Part shown: piece after piece, positions 15,340 through 24,292 of the stretch | Position numbering within the stretch: the first letter of the stretch is position 1 | Layout: the number at the start of each line of letters is the position of its first letter | NCBI RefSeq assembly: GCF_028550395.1 | Contig: NZ_JAQQKW010000005.1 | Span: 248,001-312,000 of the forward strand | DNA from: Asticcacaulis currens | GTDB taxonomy: Bacteria > Pseudomonadota > Alphaproteobacteria > Caulobacterales > Caulobacteraceae | Direction of reading: 5' to 3' | DNA: 64,000 nucleotides | The notes under the pieces: generated by a model | Told to the model about the DNA's origin: nothing | The model's input: only the letters and a program-made list of their open reading frames with translations | Databases searched by the model: none | Made by a program: the position numbers and the translations under genes

Positions 15340-17721
15340 ATGAAATTCTCCCTTAGCTGGCTTAAAGATCACCTCGACACCGACGCCGATATTCAGGCCG
15401 TCGCCGCCGCCATGACCGCGGCCGGCCTTGAGGTCGAAGACGTCACCGACCCGGCGGCCAAACTGACGCCCTTTACGGTGGCCAAGGTCGTTGAGGCCGC
15501 CCGCCACCCCAATGCCGACAAGCTTCAGGTGCTTCAGGTCGATACGGTCGATGGCCGCAAGGAAATCGTCTGCGGCGCCCCCAATGCCCGCGCCGGTCTG
15601 ACCACCGTCTATGCCCCCATCGGGGCCTATGTGCCGGGCCTTGACGTCACCCTGGTCGAAAAGCCGGTGCGCGGCGTCGTGTCGAACGGCATGATGTGTT
15701 CGGCCGCCGAGCTTGAGCTGGATGGAGACTCCGACGGCATCATGGAACTTTCCGACGACCTCGCCGTCGGCACCCCGGTCAGCGCCGTCTTCGCGCTGGA
15801 GCCCGTTATCGACTTTGAGGTGACGCCCAACCGTCCCGACTGGCTGGGCGTGCACGGCATTGCCCGCGACCTCGCCGCCACGGGTCTGGGGGCCTTCAAG
15901 GACGCGCCCATCCCCCCGGTCAAGGGCACCTTCCCCTGTCCGATCTCGGTCAAGGTCGATGGCGACGCCTGCCCGCTGTTCTCCGGGCGCGTCATCCGCG
16001 GCGTCAAGAACGGCCCGTCGCCCAAATGGCTTGCCGACAAGCTGACCTCGATCGGCTTGAAACCCATCTCGGCGCTGGTCGATATCACCAACTACCTGTC
16101 GTTCGACCGCGCCCGCCCGCTGCACGTCTATGATGTGAAAAAGCTGTCGGGCAGCGTGATCGAAGCCGGTCTGCCCGCCGACACGTCTGACTTCGTGGCG
16201 CTGGACGGCAAGACCTACGCTGTCACGCCGGACATGACGACGATCAGCGACGCTTCGGGCGTCATCGGTCTGGGCGGCGTCATGGGTGGGGCCTCGACCG
16301 GCGTTGATTTCGAGACGGTCGATGTCTTCCTTGAATCGGCCTGGTTCGACCCCATCCGCATCGCTCAGACGGGCCGCACCACCACCATCACCTCGGATGC
16401 GCAGTACCGCTTTGCGCGCGGGGTCGATCCGGAATTTGTATTGCCCGGTCTGGAACTGGCCACGCAACTGATCCTCGACCTGTGCGGCGGGGAAGCGTCG
16501 GACATCGTCGTGGCGGGCGAGGCCCCGGCGCGCAAGCCCGATGTCGCCTTCGACCCGGCCTATGTGGCACAACTGACCGGCCTTGACGTGCCGCACGAGA
16601 AGGTCGAGACGATCCTTACCGCGCTCGGTTTTGGCGTCAACAAGACCACGCCGTGGACCGTCAGCGTGCCGTCCTTCCGCCGCGACGTGGACGGCAAGGC
16701 CGATCTGGTCGAAGAGGTGGCGCGCATCTATGGCTTCAACCATATCCCGGCGACGCCCCTGCCCGCTGTGGCCCCCAAGAACGGCGGCGTCCTGACCCCG
16801 TCGCAGGCCCGCGCCCGCACGGCGCGCCGGGCGCTGGCGGCCTTTGGCTATAGCGAGGCCGTCACCTGGTCGTTTATGCCGCAGGGTTACGCAAAACTGT
16901 TCGGCGGCGGTAATGACGCACTGCTTCTGGCCAACCCGATTGCCTCGGAACTGAACTGTATGCGTCCGTCCATCCTGCCGAACCTGCTGGAAGCCGCCGG
17001 GCGCAATGCGTCCAAGGGCTATCCCGGCGCGCAACTGTTTGAAATCGGGCCGGTCTATTTCGGCCTTGAGCCCAATGATCAGAAGACGGTCATTGCCGCG
17101 CTGAAGGCCCCGGACAAGGCGCGTCATTGGGCCGCCACCGGTCAGGACGCGCTGTTTGCACTGAAATCCGATCTGCTGGCCTTGCTTGAGGAACTCAATG
17201 TGCCGGTCGCCTCGCTGCAACTGGTGCAGGGGTCGAACAGCGGCTGGTGGCATCCGGGCCGTTCGGCGCGCCTGCAACTGGGGCCGAAGACGGTGCTGGC
17301 CGAATTTGGCGCACTGCATCCGTCGGTGCTTAAGGCGATGGACCTTGATGGGGCGTATGTGGGCTTTGAAATCCGCCTCGATCTGCTGCCGCAGCCGAAA
17401 GCAAAATCGGGCAAGTCAAAGGGCGCGCTGAGCCTGTCCAACCTGATGCCGCTGACGCGCGACTTCGCCTTCCTCGTGGCGGCGGGCACGGCGTCCGGCG
17501 ATCTGGTGCGCGCCATCAGGGGCGCGGACAAGCTCCTGATCAGCGAAGCGCGCGTCTTTGACGTCTATCAGGGTCAGGGCGTGCCGGAAGGTCAGGTGTC
17601 TCTGGCGGTTGAGGTCACGCTGCAACCGGCGGACAAGACCCTGACCGAGCCGGAAATCGACGCCGTATCGCAAAAGATCGTCGCCGCCGCCCAAAAGGCC
17701 GGAGCCGTGCTGCGCAGCTAA
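15340..17721 (+). CDS. pheT: phenylalanyl-tRNA synthetase beta subunit
   Basis: The 793-residue protein, normal for PheT, starts [18 protein letters not shown] and has, in order, the EMAP-type tRNA-binding domain (about residues 40-150, with [11 protein letters not shown]), the B3/B4 editing domain, the B5 domain, a catalytic-like core ([16 protein letters not shown]-type segment near 450-465) and a C-terminal ferredoxin-like anticodon-binding domain from about residue 695 ([28 protein letters not shown]). It partners PheS. Confidence 0.97.
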   Translation: MKFSLSWLKDHLDTDADIQAVAAAMTAAGLEVEDVTDPAAKLTPFTVAKVVEAARHPNADKLQVLQVDTVDGRKEIVCGAPNARAGLTTVYAPIGAYVPGLDVTLVEKPVRGVVSNGMMCSAAELELDGDSDGIMELSDDLAVGTPVSAVFALEPVIDFEVTPNRPDWLGVHGIARDLAATGLGAFKDAPIPPVKGTFPCPISVKVDGDACPLFSGRVIRGVKNGPSPKWLADKLTSIGLKPISALVDITNYLSFDRARPLHVYDVKKLSGSVIEAGLPADTSDFVALDGKTYAVTPDMTTISDASGVIGLGGVMGGASTGVDFETVDVFLESAWFDPIRIAQTGRTTTITSDAQYRFARGVDPEFVLPGLELATQLILDLCGGEASDIVVAGEAPARKPDVAFDPAYVAQLTGLDVPHEKVETILTALGFGVNKTTPWTVSVPSFRRDVDGKADLVEEVARIYGFNHIPATPLPAVAPKNGGVLTPSQARARTARRALAAFGYSEAVTWSFMPQGYAKLFGGGNDALLLANPIASELNCMRPSILPNLLEAAGRNASKGYPGAQLFEIGPVYFGLEPNDQKTVIAALKAPDKARHWAATGQDALFALKSDLLALLEELNVPVASLQLVQGSNSGWWHPGRSARLQLGPKTVLAEFGALHPSVLKAMDLDGAYVGFEIRLDLLPQPKAKSGKSKGALSLSNLMPLTRDFAFLVAAGTASGDLVRAIRGADKLLISEARVFDVYQGQGVPEGQVSLAVEVTLQPADKTLTEPEIDAVSQKIVAAAQKAGAVLRS

Positions 17722-17725
17722 AAAT

Positions 17726-17757
17726 CTCCTCCCTGTGCCGAAGGCATGGGGAGGTGG
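17726..17757. repeat. family 2 repeat
   Basis: CTCCTCCCT and GGGGAGGTGGG flank the small stem GTGCC-GAA-GGCAT. It separates pheT from the toxin gene that converges on it. Confidence 0.75.
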
Positions 17758-17758
17758 G

Positions 17759-18085
17759 TTATCTTCTCGGCTTTGCCGTCAGTAAGGCCAGACGGGCCGG
17801 TAAGTCCATTCTTTCGTGGAATAGCCCGGCGATGATCACAGGGGCGTTCGGCTCAATGATATAGACGACGTGGTGCCGTCCGAAACGTCGTGTCCGAAAC
17901 TCACCGGTTCTTTCGGAGGCGTATAGCCGCCCTCTTCTCGGATTGGCGGCTATGTCCTCAAATCCGGTTATCAAGATCGACAAATACTTTGCCGCCTGAT
18001 CCGTTCCCCATCTGGCAGCGGTGGTCCGGCTGATGTCTCGAAACGCCTTCACGGCTTCCGCCGAAAGCACATAGGGAGCGGTCAT
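17759..18085 (-). CDS. parE: ParE/RelE-type toxin
   Basis: The 108-residue protein has the ParE-like layout: an N-terminal helical part (LSAEAVKAFRDI), central NPRRGRLYASE and a C-terminal strand GRHHVVYIIEPNAPVIIAGLFHERMDL. Family members poison gyrase or cleave mRNA; the sequence alone does not decide which. The antitoxin gene lies immediately upstream with a 4-base ATGA overlap. The pair is bounded by a family 2 repeat and the end of an MFS gene. Confidence 0.88.
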   Translation of the reverse strand: MTAPYVLSAEAVKAFRDISRTTAARWGTDQAAKYLSILITGFEDIAANPRRGRLYASERTGEFRTRRFGRHHVVYIIEPNAPVIIAGLFHERMDLPARLALLTAKPRR

Positions 18086-18318
18086 TCTTTGGGGGCAGCC
18101 TCAAGTTCGGCTATGATCTCGTCCAGCACGCTTGGGGGCACGACCTCACCACGCCGAGCCTGATTCAGCCCCCGCAGCAGGCTGGACATCACTTCGGCCT
18201 GCATCATGTCCTCTTCGATCAGACGCCGGATATAGTCGGCTGGGCTGCCCTCGGCCGATTGGGCATCGACAAAGGCGCTGATGTCATCAGGCAGGTCTAT
18301 GTTGAGGCGAACGGTCAT
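18082..18318 (-). CDS. parD: ParD-type ribbon-helix-helix antitoxin
   Basis: The 78-residue protein begins MTVRLNIDLPDDISAFVDAQ, a ribbon-helix-helix DNA-binding start, followed by GSPADYIRRLIEEDM and an acidic C-terminal tail that should wrap the toxin. Such antitoxins neutralise ParE and repress their own operon. I chose the ATG at 18318; a GTG two codons upstream is possible. The stop overlaps the toxin start, so the two are translationally coupled. Confidence 0.87.
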   Translation of the reverse strand: MTVRLNIDLPDDISAFVDAQSAEGSPADYIRRLIEEDMMQAEVMSSLLRGLNQARRGEVVPPSVLDEIIAELEAAPKE

Positions 18319-18355
18319 ACCCACAGTGTCCGCCCAAGCTCGAAAATTGTCAACG

Positions 18356-19576
18356 TTACGGCCGCAGCACCTGACGACGGTAGAGATAGGCGGCGATCAG
18401 AAGCCCCACACCCGACATGCCCGCCATCACCCAGTAGCCGCCGCTGCCCAGAGCGTCATAGAGCGGCCCTGAAGCGAGGGTGGACAGGCCCATCATCACG
18501 CCCGTCACCCAGGCGGCATTGAGCGTCTGGGCCAGACTTTCCGAGCCCTTCGTGGCCATGCGGTTGACCAGATCGAGCCCGGCCAGATAGCAGGCGGCAA
18601 ACGAAAAGGCGTGCAGGGTCTGCAAAGGCCACAGGACGCCCACCGGCGGCACAAACCCCATGAGGAACCAGCGCACGACGCTGAGGCCCGCCGCCGCCAG
18701 CAACAGGGTCCACGAGCCGAAGCGGTTTCTGAGGCGAAAGCCGAACATCAGGAACAGGATTTCCGCCGCAACCCCCGCCCCCCACAGATAGCCGCAGGTC
18801 GCGCCATCGAGCCCCTGCCCCTTCCACAGAATGGTGGAAAAGCCATAATAGAAGGCGTGCGCCCCCTGCACGCAGCCCATCGCCGCCAGCAACAGGACAT
18901 AGACCGGATTGCCGAGCAGGGCCCTGACGCGCTGCGCCCCCGTTTCCTGCGGCAGATAGGCCGGGGCGCGGCCCCCGCCCTCTTCGACGTGGCGCGGAGC
19001 CGCCGGCAACAGACGCCACGCCGCCAGCGCCGCCGCAAAACACAGCACAACCACCCAGATGATAATCAGATCGACACCCAAAAGGTTCAGCCCGTAACCC
19101 ACCGCGATATTGGCCGCGATAAAGGCCGCCGACCCCACGGCGCGCGGACCGGTATAGTTGAAGCCTTCGCGCTTCGACATCTGGATGGTCATGACATCGA
19201 GCAAGGGACTGATCGAGGTGATGCAGCTATAGCCTATGGCCCACAGGGCGACGAACAGCCAGAAGCGCGCCTCCCCGGCCAGCGGCCACAGCATCAGCCC
19301 GCCATAGGCCAGCCCGCCTGCTATGGCCAGCCGCAGCATGGGCGACCGGAACAGCGGGAAGGTTTCGGCCCATACCCCCATCACCGGCCCGGTCACGGCG
19401 CGCAGCAGCAGCGGCAGGGCCAGAATCAGCCCGATCTGCGCTCCGCTCATGCCCTTTGAAGCAAACCACAGCGGCATATAGGGTAGGCTGGCCCCCGACC
19501 CGATAAAGATCAGGGCGTAGAAAAGGCTCTGCCGCTTTACGGTCGTCAGGGTAAAAAGGCTTGAATCGCTGCGCAT
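18356..19576 (-). CDS. MFS transporter (MFS_1-like, PPP-type)
   Basis: The 406-residue protein has about 12 hydrophobic segments. Its beginning, LFYALIFIGSGASLPYMPLWF, and the loop MSGAQIGLILALPLLLRAVTG resemble the nucleoside-permease/phenylpropionate-transporter-like branch of the major facilitator superfamily. The substrate cannot be predicted. The ATG at 19576 gives the natural start; a longer version would add a polar stretch overlapping the promoter. It is divergent from the prolyl aminopeptidase gene 52 bases away. Confidence 0.85.
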   Translation of the reverse strand: MRSDSSLFTLTTVKRQSLFYALIFIGSGASLPYMPLWFASKGMSGAQIGLILALPLLLRAVTGPVMGVWAETFPLFRSPMLRLAIAGGLAYGGLMLWPLAGEARFWLFVALWAIGYSCITSISPLLDVMTIQMSKREGFNYTGPRAVGSAAFIAANIAVGYGLNLLGVDLIIIWVVVLCFAAALAAWRLLPAAPRHVEEGGGRAPAYLPQETGAQRVRALLGNPVYVLLLAAMGCVQGAHAFYYGFSTILWKGQGLDGATCGYLWGAGVAAEILFLMFGFRLRNRFGSWTLLLAAAGLSVVRWFLMGFVPPVGVLWPLQTLHAFSFAACYLAGLDLVNRMATKGSESLAQTLNAAWVTGVMMGLSTLASGPLYDALGSGGYWVMAGMSGVGLLIAAYLYRRQVLRP

Positions 19577-19628
19577 AATGGGTCTTTGATCGGCGGCAAC
19601 CGCCACAGCCCGCTGCACAAGTTTCCTT

Positions 19629-20621
19629 ATGACCGATCAAGCCGTCGTCACATTGCCAAAAGGTCTCTATCCGGAGATCGAACCCTACGACACCGGCTAT
19701 ATGCCGACGGAGGGGAAACATCAAATCTATTATGAGCAAAGCGGTAACCCACAAGGGATTCCGGTGGTGGTGGTGCACGGCGGACCGGGCGGCGGGACCA
19801 GCCCCAACCTGCGCTGCTACTTCAATCCGAAGGCCTATCGCATCATCCTGTTCGATCAGCGCGGCTGCGGCAAGTCGCGGCCGCACGCCTCGCAGGACCT
19901 GTCGCTGGAAGATAATACCACCTGGCATCTGGTCGCCGATATGGAATCGCTGCGGGAACGGCTGGGGGTCAATAAATGGGTGGTGTTCGGCGGCTCGTGG
20001 GGCTCGACCCTGTCTCTGGCCTACGCCCTGACCCATACGCAGCGGGTATCGGCCCTGATCCTGCGCGGCATCTTTCTGGTGCGGCAGTCGGAACTGGACT
20101 GGTTCTATCAGGGCGGCGCGGCCAATATCTATCCCGACCTGTGGGAGCGCTTTGTGGCCCCGATCCCGCAAGCGGAACGCGGCAACCTGCTGGCGGCCTA
20201 TATCAAACGCCTGAACGGTGAGGATGCGGCTGAGCGCGTGCGTTGCGCGCTGGCGTGGTCGGGCTGGGAAGGCGACACCCTGTCGATCGAAGGCCCGCCA
20301 GAGGCCCCGACCAAGTTCACCGATCCCGACTTTGCCGTGGCCTTTGCCCGCATCGAGTCGTGGTATTTCCAAAACCGCGGCTTCTTTGAGAGCGATAACT
20401 GGATTCTGGAAAATGTCCACAAACTCAAGAACATCCCGGCGTGGATTGTGCAGGGCCGCTACGATGTGGTCACGCCCATGACCTCGGCCTGGGACCTGCA
20501 CCGGGCGTGGCCGGAGGCGAAGTTCCATCTGGTGAAAAAGGCCGGGCATTCCTCGTCCGACCCCGGCGTGCTGGATGGCCTCGTCGCGGCAGCGGACGAA
20601 GCGATAACGGTGGTGAGCTAG
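19629..20621 (+). CDS. pip: prolyl aminopeptidase (proline iminopeptidase)
   Basis: The 330-residue alpha/beta hydrolase of family S33 has the oxyanion motif HGGPGGG at 50-56, FDQRGCGKS at 75-83, the nucleophile elbow GGSWGS with S123, the acid in QGRYDVVTP and the base in KAGHSSSD near the C-terminus. It removes N-terminal proline from peptides in the cytoplasm. Length and motifs are typical. Its TAG stop overlaps the stop of the convergent membrane-protein gene. Confidence 0.96.
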   Translation: MTDQAVVTLPKGLYPEIEPYDTGYMPTEGKHQIYYEQSGNPQGIPVVVVHGGPGGGTSPNLRCYFNPKAYRIILFDQRGCGKSRPHASQDLSLEDNTTWHLVADMESLRERLGVNKWVVFGGSWGSTLSLAYALTHTQRVSALILRGIFLVRQSELDWFYQGGAANIYPDLWERFVAPIPQAERGNLLAAYIKRLNGEDAAERVRCALAWSGWEGDTLSIEGPPEAPTKFTDPDFAVAFARIESWYFQNRGFFESDNWILENVHKLKNIPAWIVQGRYDVVTPMTSAWDLHRAWPEAKFHLVKKAGHSSSDPGVLDGLVAAADEAITVVS

Positions 20622-20992
20622 GCGCTGGCTCGCATTTGCGTCCGCATCCACAGGCAGTAGAGGACGCAGAGAGCCAGACCTGCCGCCATCGCACCGGTGC
20701 CGAAGATCATGGCCATATCCAGCGGCGCGAAGGCCCAAAAACCGGCATAGATCAAGCCGCTGACCACCAGCATCCAGCCGGTGAAACGGTTGACCTGCCG
20801 CCTCAAAGCACTTGGGACAATGAGCTTCGGGACCCGATTGCCATAGTAAGCGACCACCAGACCGTTCATGGCCATCGCGCGCAGAGCGGTCTCCGGACCA
20901 ATCCAGCCGTGCGATCGGGCAAAGCTGGCCAGCAAGGCCAGACCGATCAAGGCTCCGGCCCAGATAAGGCCCGCAAGGATGTCTGTTTTCAC
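20618..20992 (-). CDS. small integral membrane protein, SdpI-like
   Basis: The 124-residue protein has four predicted helices: near residues 5-25, 41-50 (weak, before YYGNRVPK), 68-88 and 92-113. YYGNRVPK followed by RRQVNRFTGWMLVVSGLIY recalls the SdpI family, whose Bacillus member confers immunity to the SdpC toxin and captures its repressor SdpR. The gene directly follows, with a 4-base ATGA overlap, an ArsR-type repressor of the SdpR kind. No toxin gene is nearby. The family link is by motif and context and needs a profile search. Confidence 0.65.
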   Translation of the reverse strand: MKTDILAGLIWAGALIGLALLASFARSHGWIGPETALRAMAMNGLVVAYYGNRVPKLIVPSALRRQVNRFTGWMLVVSGLIYAGFWAFAPLDMAMIFGTGAMAAGLALCVLYCLWMRTQMRASA

Positions 20993-21294
20993 TTCGCAAC
21001 CTCCAGCTTGACAGCTCCGGGCTCTGCGGCGTCTGACCCCAGACCGAACGAATGGGCAAAGCCCAGCAGCGCCTCTTCGAGCACCGAGAGCTTCAGGTGA
21101 TAGATGACCGACTTTCCCGCCTTTTCGGTGTGCACCAGATCAGCCTCTTTCAGCACGGCGAAGTGCGCCGACATGGTGGGTTTGGACACATCGAAATGGT
21201 CGCACAGATCACCGGCGCTCAGAGGCCCGCCTTGCAGCAGTTGCAAGACGCGGCGGCGCGTCGGATCGGAAAGGGCTTTGAAGACCAGATTCAT
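20989..21294 (-). CDS. ArsR-family autorepressor, SdpR-like
   Basis: The 101-residue protein starts MNLVFKALSDPTRRRVLQLL and has a winged helix with FDVSKPTMSAHFAVLKEADLV, the pattern of SdpR-type autorepressors. It lacks the metal-binding cysteines of ArsR/SmtB. It is followed by the SdpI-like gene with overlapping stop and start codons, so it probably controls that two-gene operon. An AT-rich stretch with ATTCGATAATTAGCTAATCG just upstream of the start is a likely operator. Confidence 0.85.
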   Translation of the reverse strand: MNLVFKALSDPTRRRVLQLLQGGPLSAGDLCDHFDVSKPTMSAHFAVLKEADLVHTEKAGKSVIYHLKLSVLEEALLGFAHSFGLGSDAAEPGAVKLEVAK

Positions 21295-21340
21295 GATTCG
21301 ATAATTAGCTAATCGTCGAATTTATGTCAAGCGTGATGGC

Positions 21341-21751
21341 TTACGCCCTCACACCGGGTAGCTGGCTGGCCTGTTTGACCCAATCGGCGAACTGTTCGGG
21401 GTCGAAGCGGTCTTCGTAGATATCGTAATAGCGCACCTCGGCCTGTTTCGACGGACCCGGCGGTACCGGGTCGAGCGCGGTGCCGCGAAAGAAGCTGACC
21501 TTGATATAGCGGTCGAAACAGTGGAACCCTGTGAACCACACGTCCTTTTCGAGGCCGTAGAAGGGCGTGTTCCATTTGACCGCCTTTTCGACGCCGGGAA
21601 CGGCCTGCGTGATGATCGCATCCATCTGCGCGCCAATGGCGCGTTTCCAGCCGGGCATGGCGGCGATATAGGTCTGCACGGGCGCATCGCCATAGCCTCT
21701 GGCGATCTGCGGATTGCCGCCAGAGAGGCGTTTGGGGGCGTTCTCTGTCAT
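21341..21751 (-). CDS. DUF1801 protein
   Basis: The 136-residue protein contains YIAAMPGWKRAIGAQMDAII and VKWNTPFYGLEKDVWF, typical of the DUF1801 (YdhG/YjbR-like) fold. Function unknown. The ATG at 21751 follows AAGGGG located at the end of the upstream histidine kinase gene, whose stop lies only one base away, so expression of the two is probably coupled. Confidence 0.83.
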   Translation of the reverse strand: MTENAPKRLSGGNPQIARGYGDAPVQTYIAAMPGWKRAIGAQMDAIITQAVPGVEKAVKWNTPFYGLEKDVWFTGFHCFDRYIKVSFFRGTALDPVPPGPSKQAEVRYYDIYEDRFDPEQFADWVKQASQLPGVRA

Positions 21752-21752
21752 C

Positions 21753-23396
21753 TCACCCCTTCTGCGGGATACGCACCTCAAAGGATGTGCCCGACGGTCC
21801 GGTGTCGATCAGCTTGACATCGCCACCATGCGTCTGCGCCAGTTCGCGCGCAATGGCCAGCCCCAGCCCCGACCCGCCGGGGGTCAGGGATGTCGAAAAG
21901 GGCTGAAACAGCTTTTCGCGCACGCGCTCGGGAATGCCCGGCCCGTTGTCGGAGAGGACCAGAATCACCTCTTCCGCCGTCTTGACCGCGCTCAGCGTCA
22001 CGCGCCCCACCGTCTTGCGGTTCGGCTGGTTTTCAATGGCCTGACGCGCATTGCGCATCAGATTGACCAGCAGGCGGTGGATATGGTCAGGATCGGCCTC
22101 AAAGAAAAAGCCCTGCTCCGCCTTCAGCGAAAAGCGCACGCGGTCCGGCGTGCGCGCATTGAGCGCCAGTCCGGCGTCTTCGGCGGCGGCCTCAGACAGG
22201 TCTTTCAGGCGCAAAATCTGGATGCGCGGCGGGATTTCGTCCGTCTTGCCGTAGTTCAGCACGTTTTGCGCCAGCGTCAGGGCGCGGTCCAGCGCCCGTT
22301 CCAGGCGCGGCAAGGCCTTGGTGACATTGGGGTCGCCGGAATAGGCCAGACGCTCAGACGCCATCTGCGCCGCCGTCAGCATGTTGCGCAGGTCGTGGCT
22401 GATCTTCGACACCGCCTGCCCCAGCGCCGCCAGTCGCGCGCGGGTGCGCAGCGCGTGGCCGACCTCCTGCTGCATCTTGAACAACTCTTCCTCAATCTGC
22501 CCGATCTCATCATGACGACCGGACAGTTGCGGCACGGCAGCACCGTCTTCGGGATTTTCCTTGAAGCGCGCGATCGAGCGCGTCAGTTGCCGCACCGGAC
22601 GCACCACAAAGAAGGACAGGGCGGCAAAGATCAGGGCACCGGCGACCAGCGAAATCAGGAGCGACAGGCGCAGGATCGACCCCAGTTGTTCGCGCAACTC
22701 CTGTTTCAGTGGCTGGGCCGGGACGACGATTTCGATAATGTCGGTGCCCTTGCGCACCTTGGGTACGGCTTCAGTGCGGATCAGGCGGTCTTCGCGCCCC
22801 GACAGGGTCTTCCACGGCCCCCACAGATAGGTCAGGTCGTCGCTGAGGCCGCGCTCCTGATGACGGATGTCGATGACATCGGGTTCGACCGTGCTGCTGG
22901 GGTCGCGCAGAACGAACTGCACACCGCCGCTTTGCAGGGCGAGATAGGAGGCCCCGACGCTGTTCAGCAACTGGCTCGACAATTCGCGCGACACCGCCCC
23001 TTCGGCCGAGGCATCGAGCGCCAGAGAGGCGATTTCGGCCTGACGCACGCGGTCAATCAGCCAGCGTTCCTGATAGGCGGCGAGCGTCGGCACCATGATA
23101 ATGACCACCATCACCGCCACGAACACCGCTGTCAAAGCCAGCAGGTGGCCCGACAGACCGCTGAAAAATGAGCGAAAATCGGTCCAGCCGCGTTTCAGAT
23201 GCGGCCTGAGCGCCTTCCAGCGCCTGGCCAGAAAGGCTTGCAGACTGTGGTCGTGCCATTTGCGCGGACGCGGGCTGGCCGCCGCCCCGTCCTCGGCTTC
23301 ACGCCACAGAGGGGCGCCCACGCGAAACCGCCGGCCCGGTGTCAGATCCTTGCGCGTGCCGTTTTCGATAAGGGTTTCGGTCAGATCGCTCGACAT
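21753..23396 (-). CDS. membrane-bound sensor histidine kinase, orphan
   Basis: The 547-residue protein has a cytoplasmic N-terminal tail of about 80 residues, a membrane helix near 84-105, a periplasmic sensing region of about 145 residues, a second helix near 252-275, a HAMP domain, then the dimerisation H-box AVSKISHDLRNML and the ATP-binding motifs NLMRNARQAIEN (N box), LSDNGPGIP (G1) and GGSGLGLAIA (G2). No response regulator is adjacent, so its partner is elsewhere. The signal is unknown. DUF1801 follows directly. Confidence 0.9.
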   Translation of the reverse strand: MSSDLTETLIENGTRKDLTPGRRFRVGAPLWREAEDGAAASPRPRKWHDHSLQAFLARRWKALRPHLKRGWTDFRSFFSGLSGHLLALTAVFVAVMVVIIMVPTLAAYQERWLIDRVRQAEIASLALDASAEGAVSRELSSQLLNSVGASYLALQSGGVQFVLRDPSSTVEPDVIDIRHQERGLSDDLTYLWGPWKTLSGREDRLIRTEAVPKVRKGTDIIEIVVPAQPLKQELREQLGSILRLSLLISLVAGALIFAALSFFVVRPVRQLTRSIARFKENPEDGAAVPQLSGRHDEIGQIEEELFKMQQEVGHALRTRARLAALGQAVSKISHDLRNMLTAAQMASERLAYSGDPNVTKALPRLERALDRALTLAQNVLNYGKTDEIPPRIQILRLKDLSEAAAEDAGLALNARTPDRVRFSLKAEQGFFFEADPDHIHRLLVNLMRNARQAIENQPNRKTVGRVTLSAVKTAEEVILVLSDNGPGIPERVREKLFQPFSTSLTPGGSGLGLAIARELAQTHGGDVKLIDTGPSGTSFEVRIPQKG

Positions 23397-23426
23397 TCCG
23401 CTCTTGGGTGTGGCCGCTCAGACGAC

Positions 23427-23446
23427 ATATGTGTAGAGACACATAT
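23427..23446. promoter_or_regulatory. perfect palindrome upstream of the histidine kinase gene
   Basis: ATATGTGT and ACACATAT flank a 4-base spacer, an 8-base perfect inverted repeat 31 bases upstream of the kinase start. This size and symmetry suit a dimeric regulator's operator. It lies about 200 bases upstream of rpmH on the other side. The regulator is unknown. Confidence 0.45.
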
Positions 23447-23643
23447 TAACACAAATCCGTGAAGGGTCAGTGTAAAATCACCCGGCGCGCGCTCACGGCC
23501 TCATAAAGATTCTGCGTCTGAGGTGCGAATCCCGGCGCATAGCCATTGACAAGCCCGCGCTCACGGTTTAGTGACGCCGCCTCTTCTTTCAACGATGGCT
23601 CGCACACACTGGGTTATCGTGTCCAAACCCCGGAGCTACAACC

Positions 23644-23778
23644 GTGAAACGCACTTACCAGCCGAGCCGTCTCGTCCGCAAGCGCCGCCACGGCTTCCGC
23701 GCGCGCATGGCCACCAAGAATGGCCAAAAAGTCGTCGCCCGTCGCCGTGCCAAGGGCCGCAAGCGCCTGACTGCCTAA
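23644..23778 (+). CDS. rpmH: 50S ribosomal protein L34
   Basis: The 44-residue protein starts at GTG and reads [20 protein letters not shown], then [20 protein letters not shown], which is canonical bL34. GGAG lies 8 bases upstream. A possible promoter with TTGACA at 23546 and TTTAGT-like -10 lies about 95 bases upstream. It is normally followed closely by rnpA, but here 514 bases of repeats intervene. Confidence 0.97.
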   Translation: MKRTYQPSRLVRKRRHGFRARMATKNGQKVVARRRAKGRKRLTA

Positions 23779-23803
23779 CCCGCAGTTCGGACCACCGACA
23801 CAG

Positions 23804-23840
23804 GAAAAGGCCCTTGAAGCGATTCGAGGGCCTTTTTCGT
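23804..23840 (+). terminator. terminator of rpmH
   Basis: AAAAGGCCCTTGAA pairs with TTCGAGGGCCTTTTT across a short loop, followed by T-rich sequence, 26 bases after the rpmH stop. It indicates that rpmH is transcribed separately from rnpA. Confidence 0.85.
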
Positions 23841-23888
23841 TTGTGTTCACCCCTGCCCTTGGCGTGGGTGTCTAAGGCAGCGCGGTTT

Positions 23889-23950
23889 CTCCTCCCTGTT
23901 GCGAAGCAATGGGGAGGTGCTGAGCGTGGCGAAGCGGAGGGGGATGACTC
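23889..23950. repeat. family 2 repeat
   Basis: CTCCTCCCTGTTGC-GAA-GCAATGGGGAGG is followed by a second unit ending GGAGGGGGATGACTC. It lies in the rpmH-rnpA gap. Confidence 0.75.
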
Positions 23951-24000
23951 AAGACCGTGCCTCAGCCCGAAACCCTGATCATTAGGCGCCTGAATCACAA

Positions 24001-24098
24001 GAGCAAAATGACTTTAAGCGGAATCGTCATTTCGCTCTAAATTTTTGTTTTGTCGCGATGTTTTTGCGGAAAACCGCTCACACTTTTCCGCACATCAC
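24001..24098. repeat. family 1 mosaic palindrome, copy R7 (both modules)
   Basis: Module 2 (24001-24037) has arms GAGCAAAATGAC/GTCATTTCGCTC and module 1 (24055-24098) has arms GCGATG/CATCAC around GCGGAAAACCGC and ACACTTTTCCGC. It is nearly identical, in reverse orientation, to R1, including the linker between modules. It sits in the rpmH-rnpA gap. Confidence 0.88.
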
Positions 24099-24125
24099 TC
24101 TAGAGAGGGTGGTAAGAACTGAGCC

Positions 24126-24190
24126 ATCCCCCTCCACCGCTGCGCTGCGCTAGCGGTCCCCCTCCCCACGGCTTACGCCGCAGGGAGGAG
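24126..24190. repeat. family 2 repeat
   Basis: CATCCCCCTCCACCGCT and GTCCCCCTCCCC surround alternative stems (GCGCTGCGC; CGGCTTACGCCG), ending CAGGGAGGAG. It is the third repeat block in the 514-base gap between rpmH and rnpA; the remaining 100 bases up to rnpA show no other feature. Confidence 0.75.
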
Positions 24191-24292
24191 ACAGGCCGCC
24201 ACCCAGGTTCAAACGGCGATGATCGGGTATGGAGTCTATGCATACATTCCCCACCTTTTCCCCTCAGATACAGGGACGTATAAGACGTTCAA

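Noticed and set aside
17759-18318. ParDE pair as a sign of a mobile island
   Set aside because: No integrase, tRNA, direct repeats or composition change surround it; it is a lone chromosomal toxin-antitoxin module.
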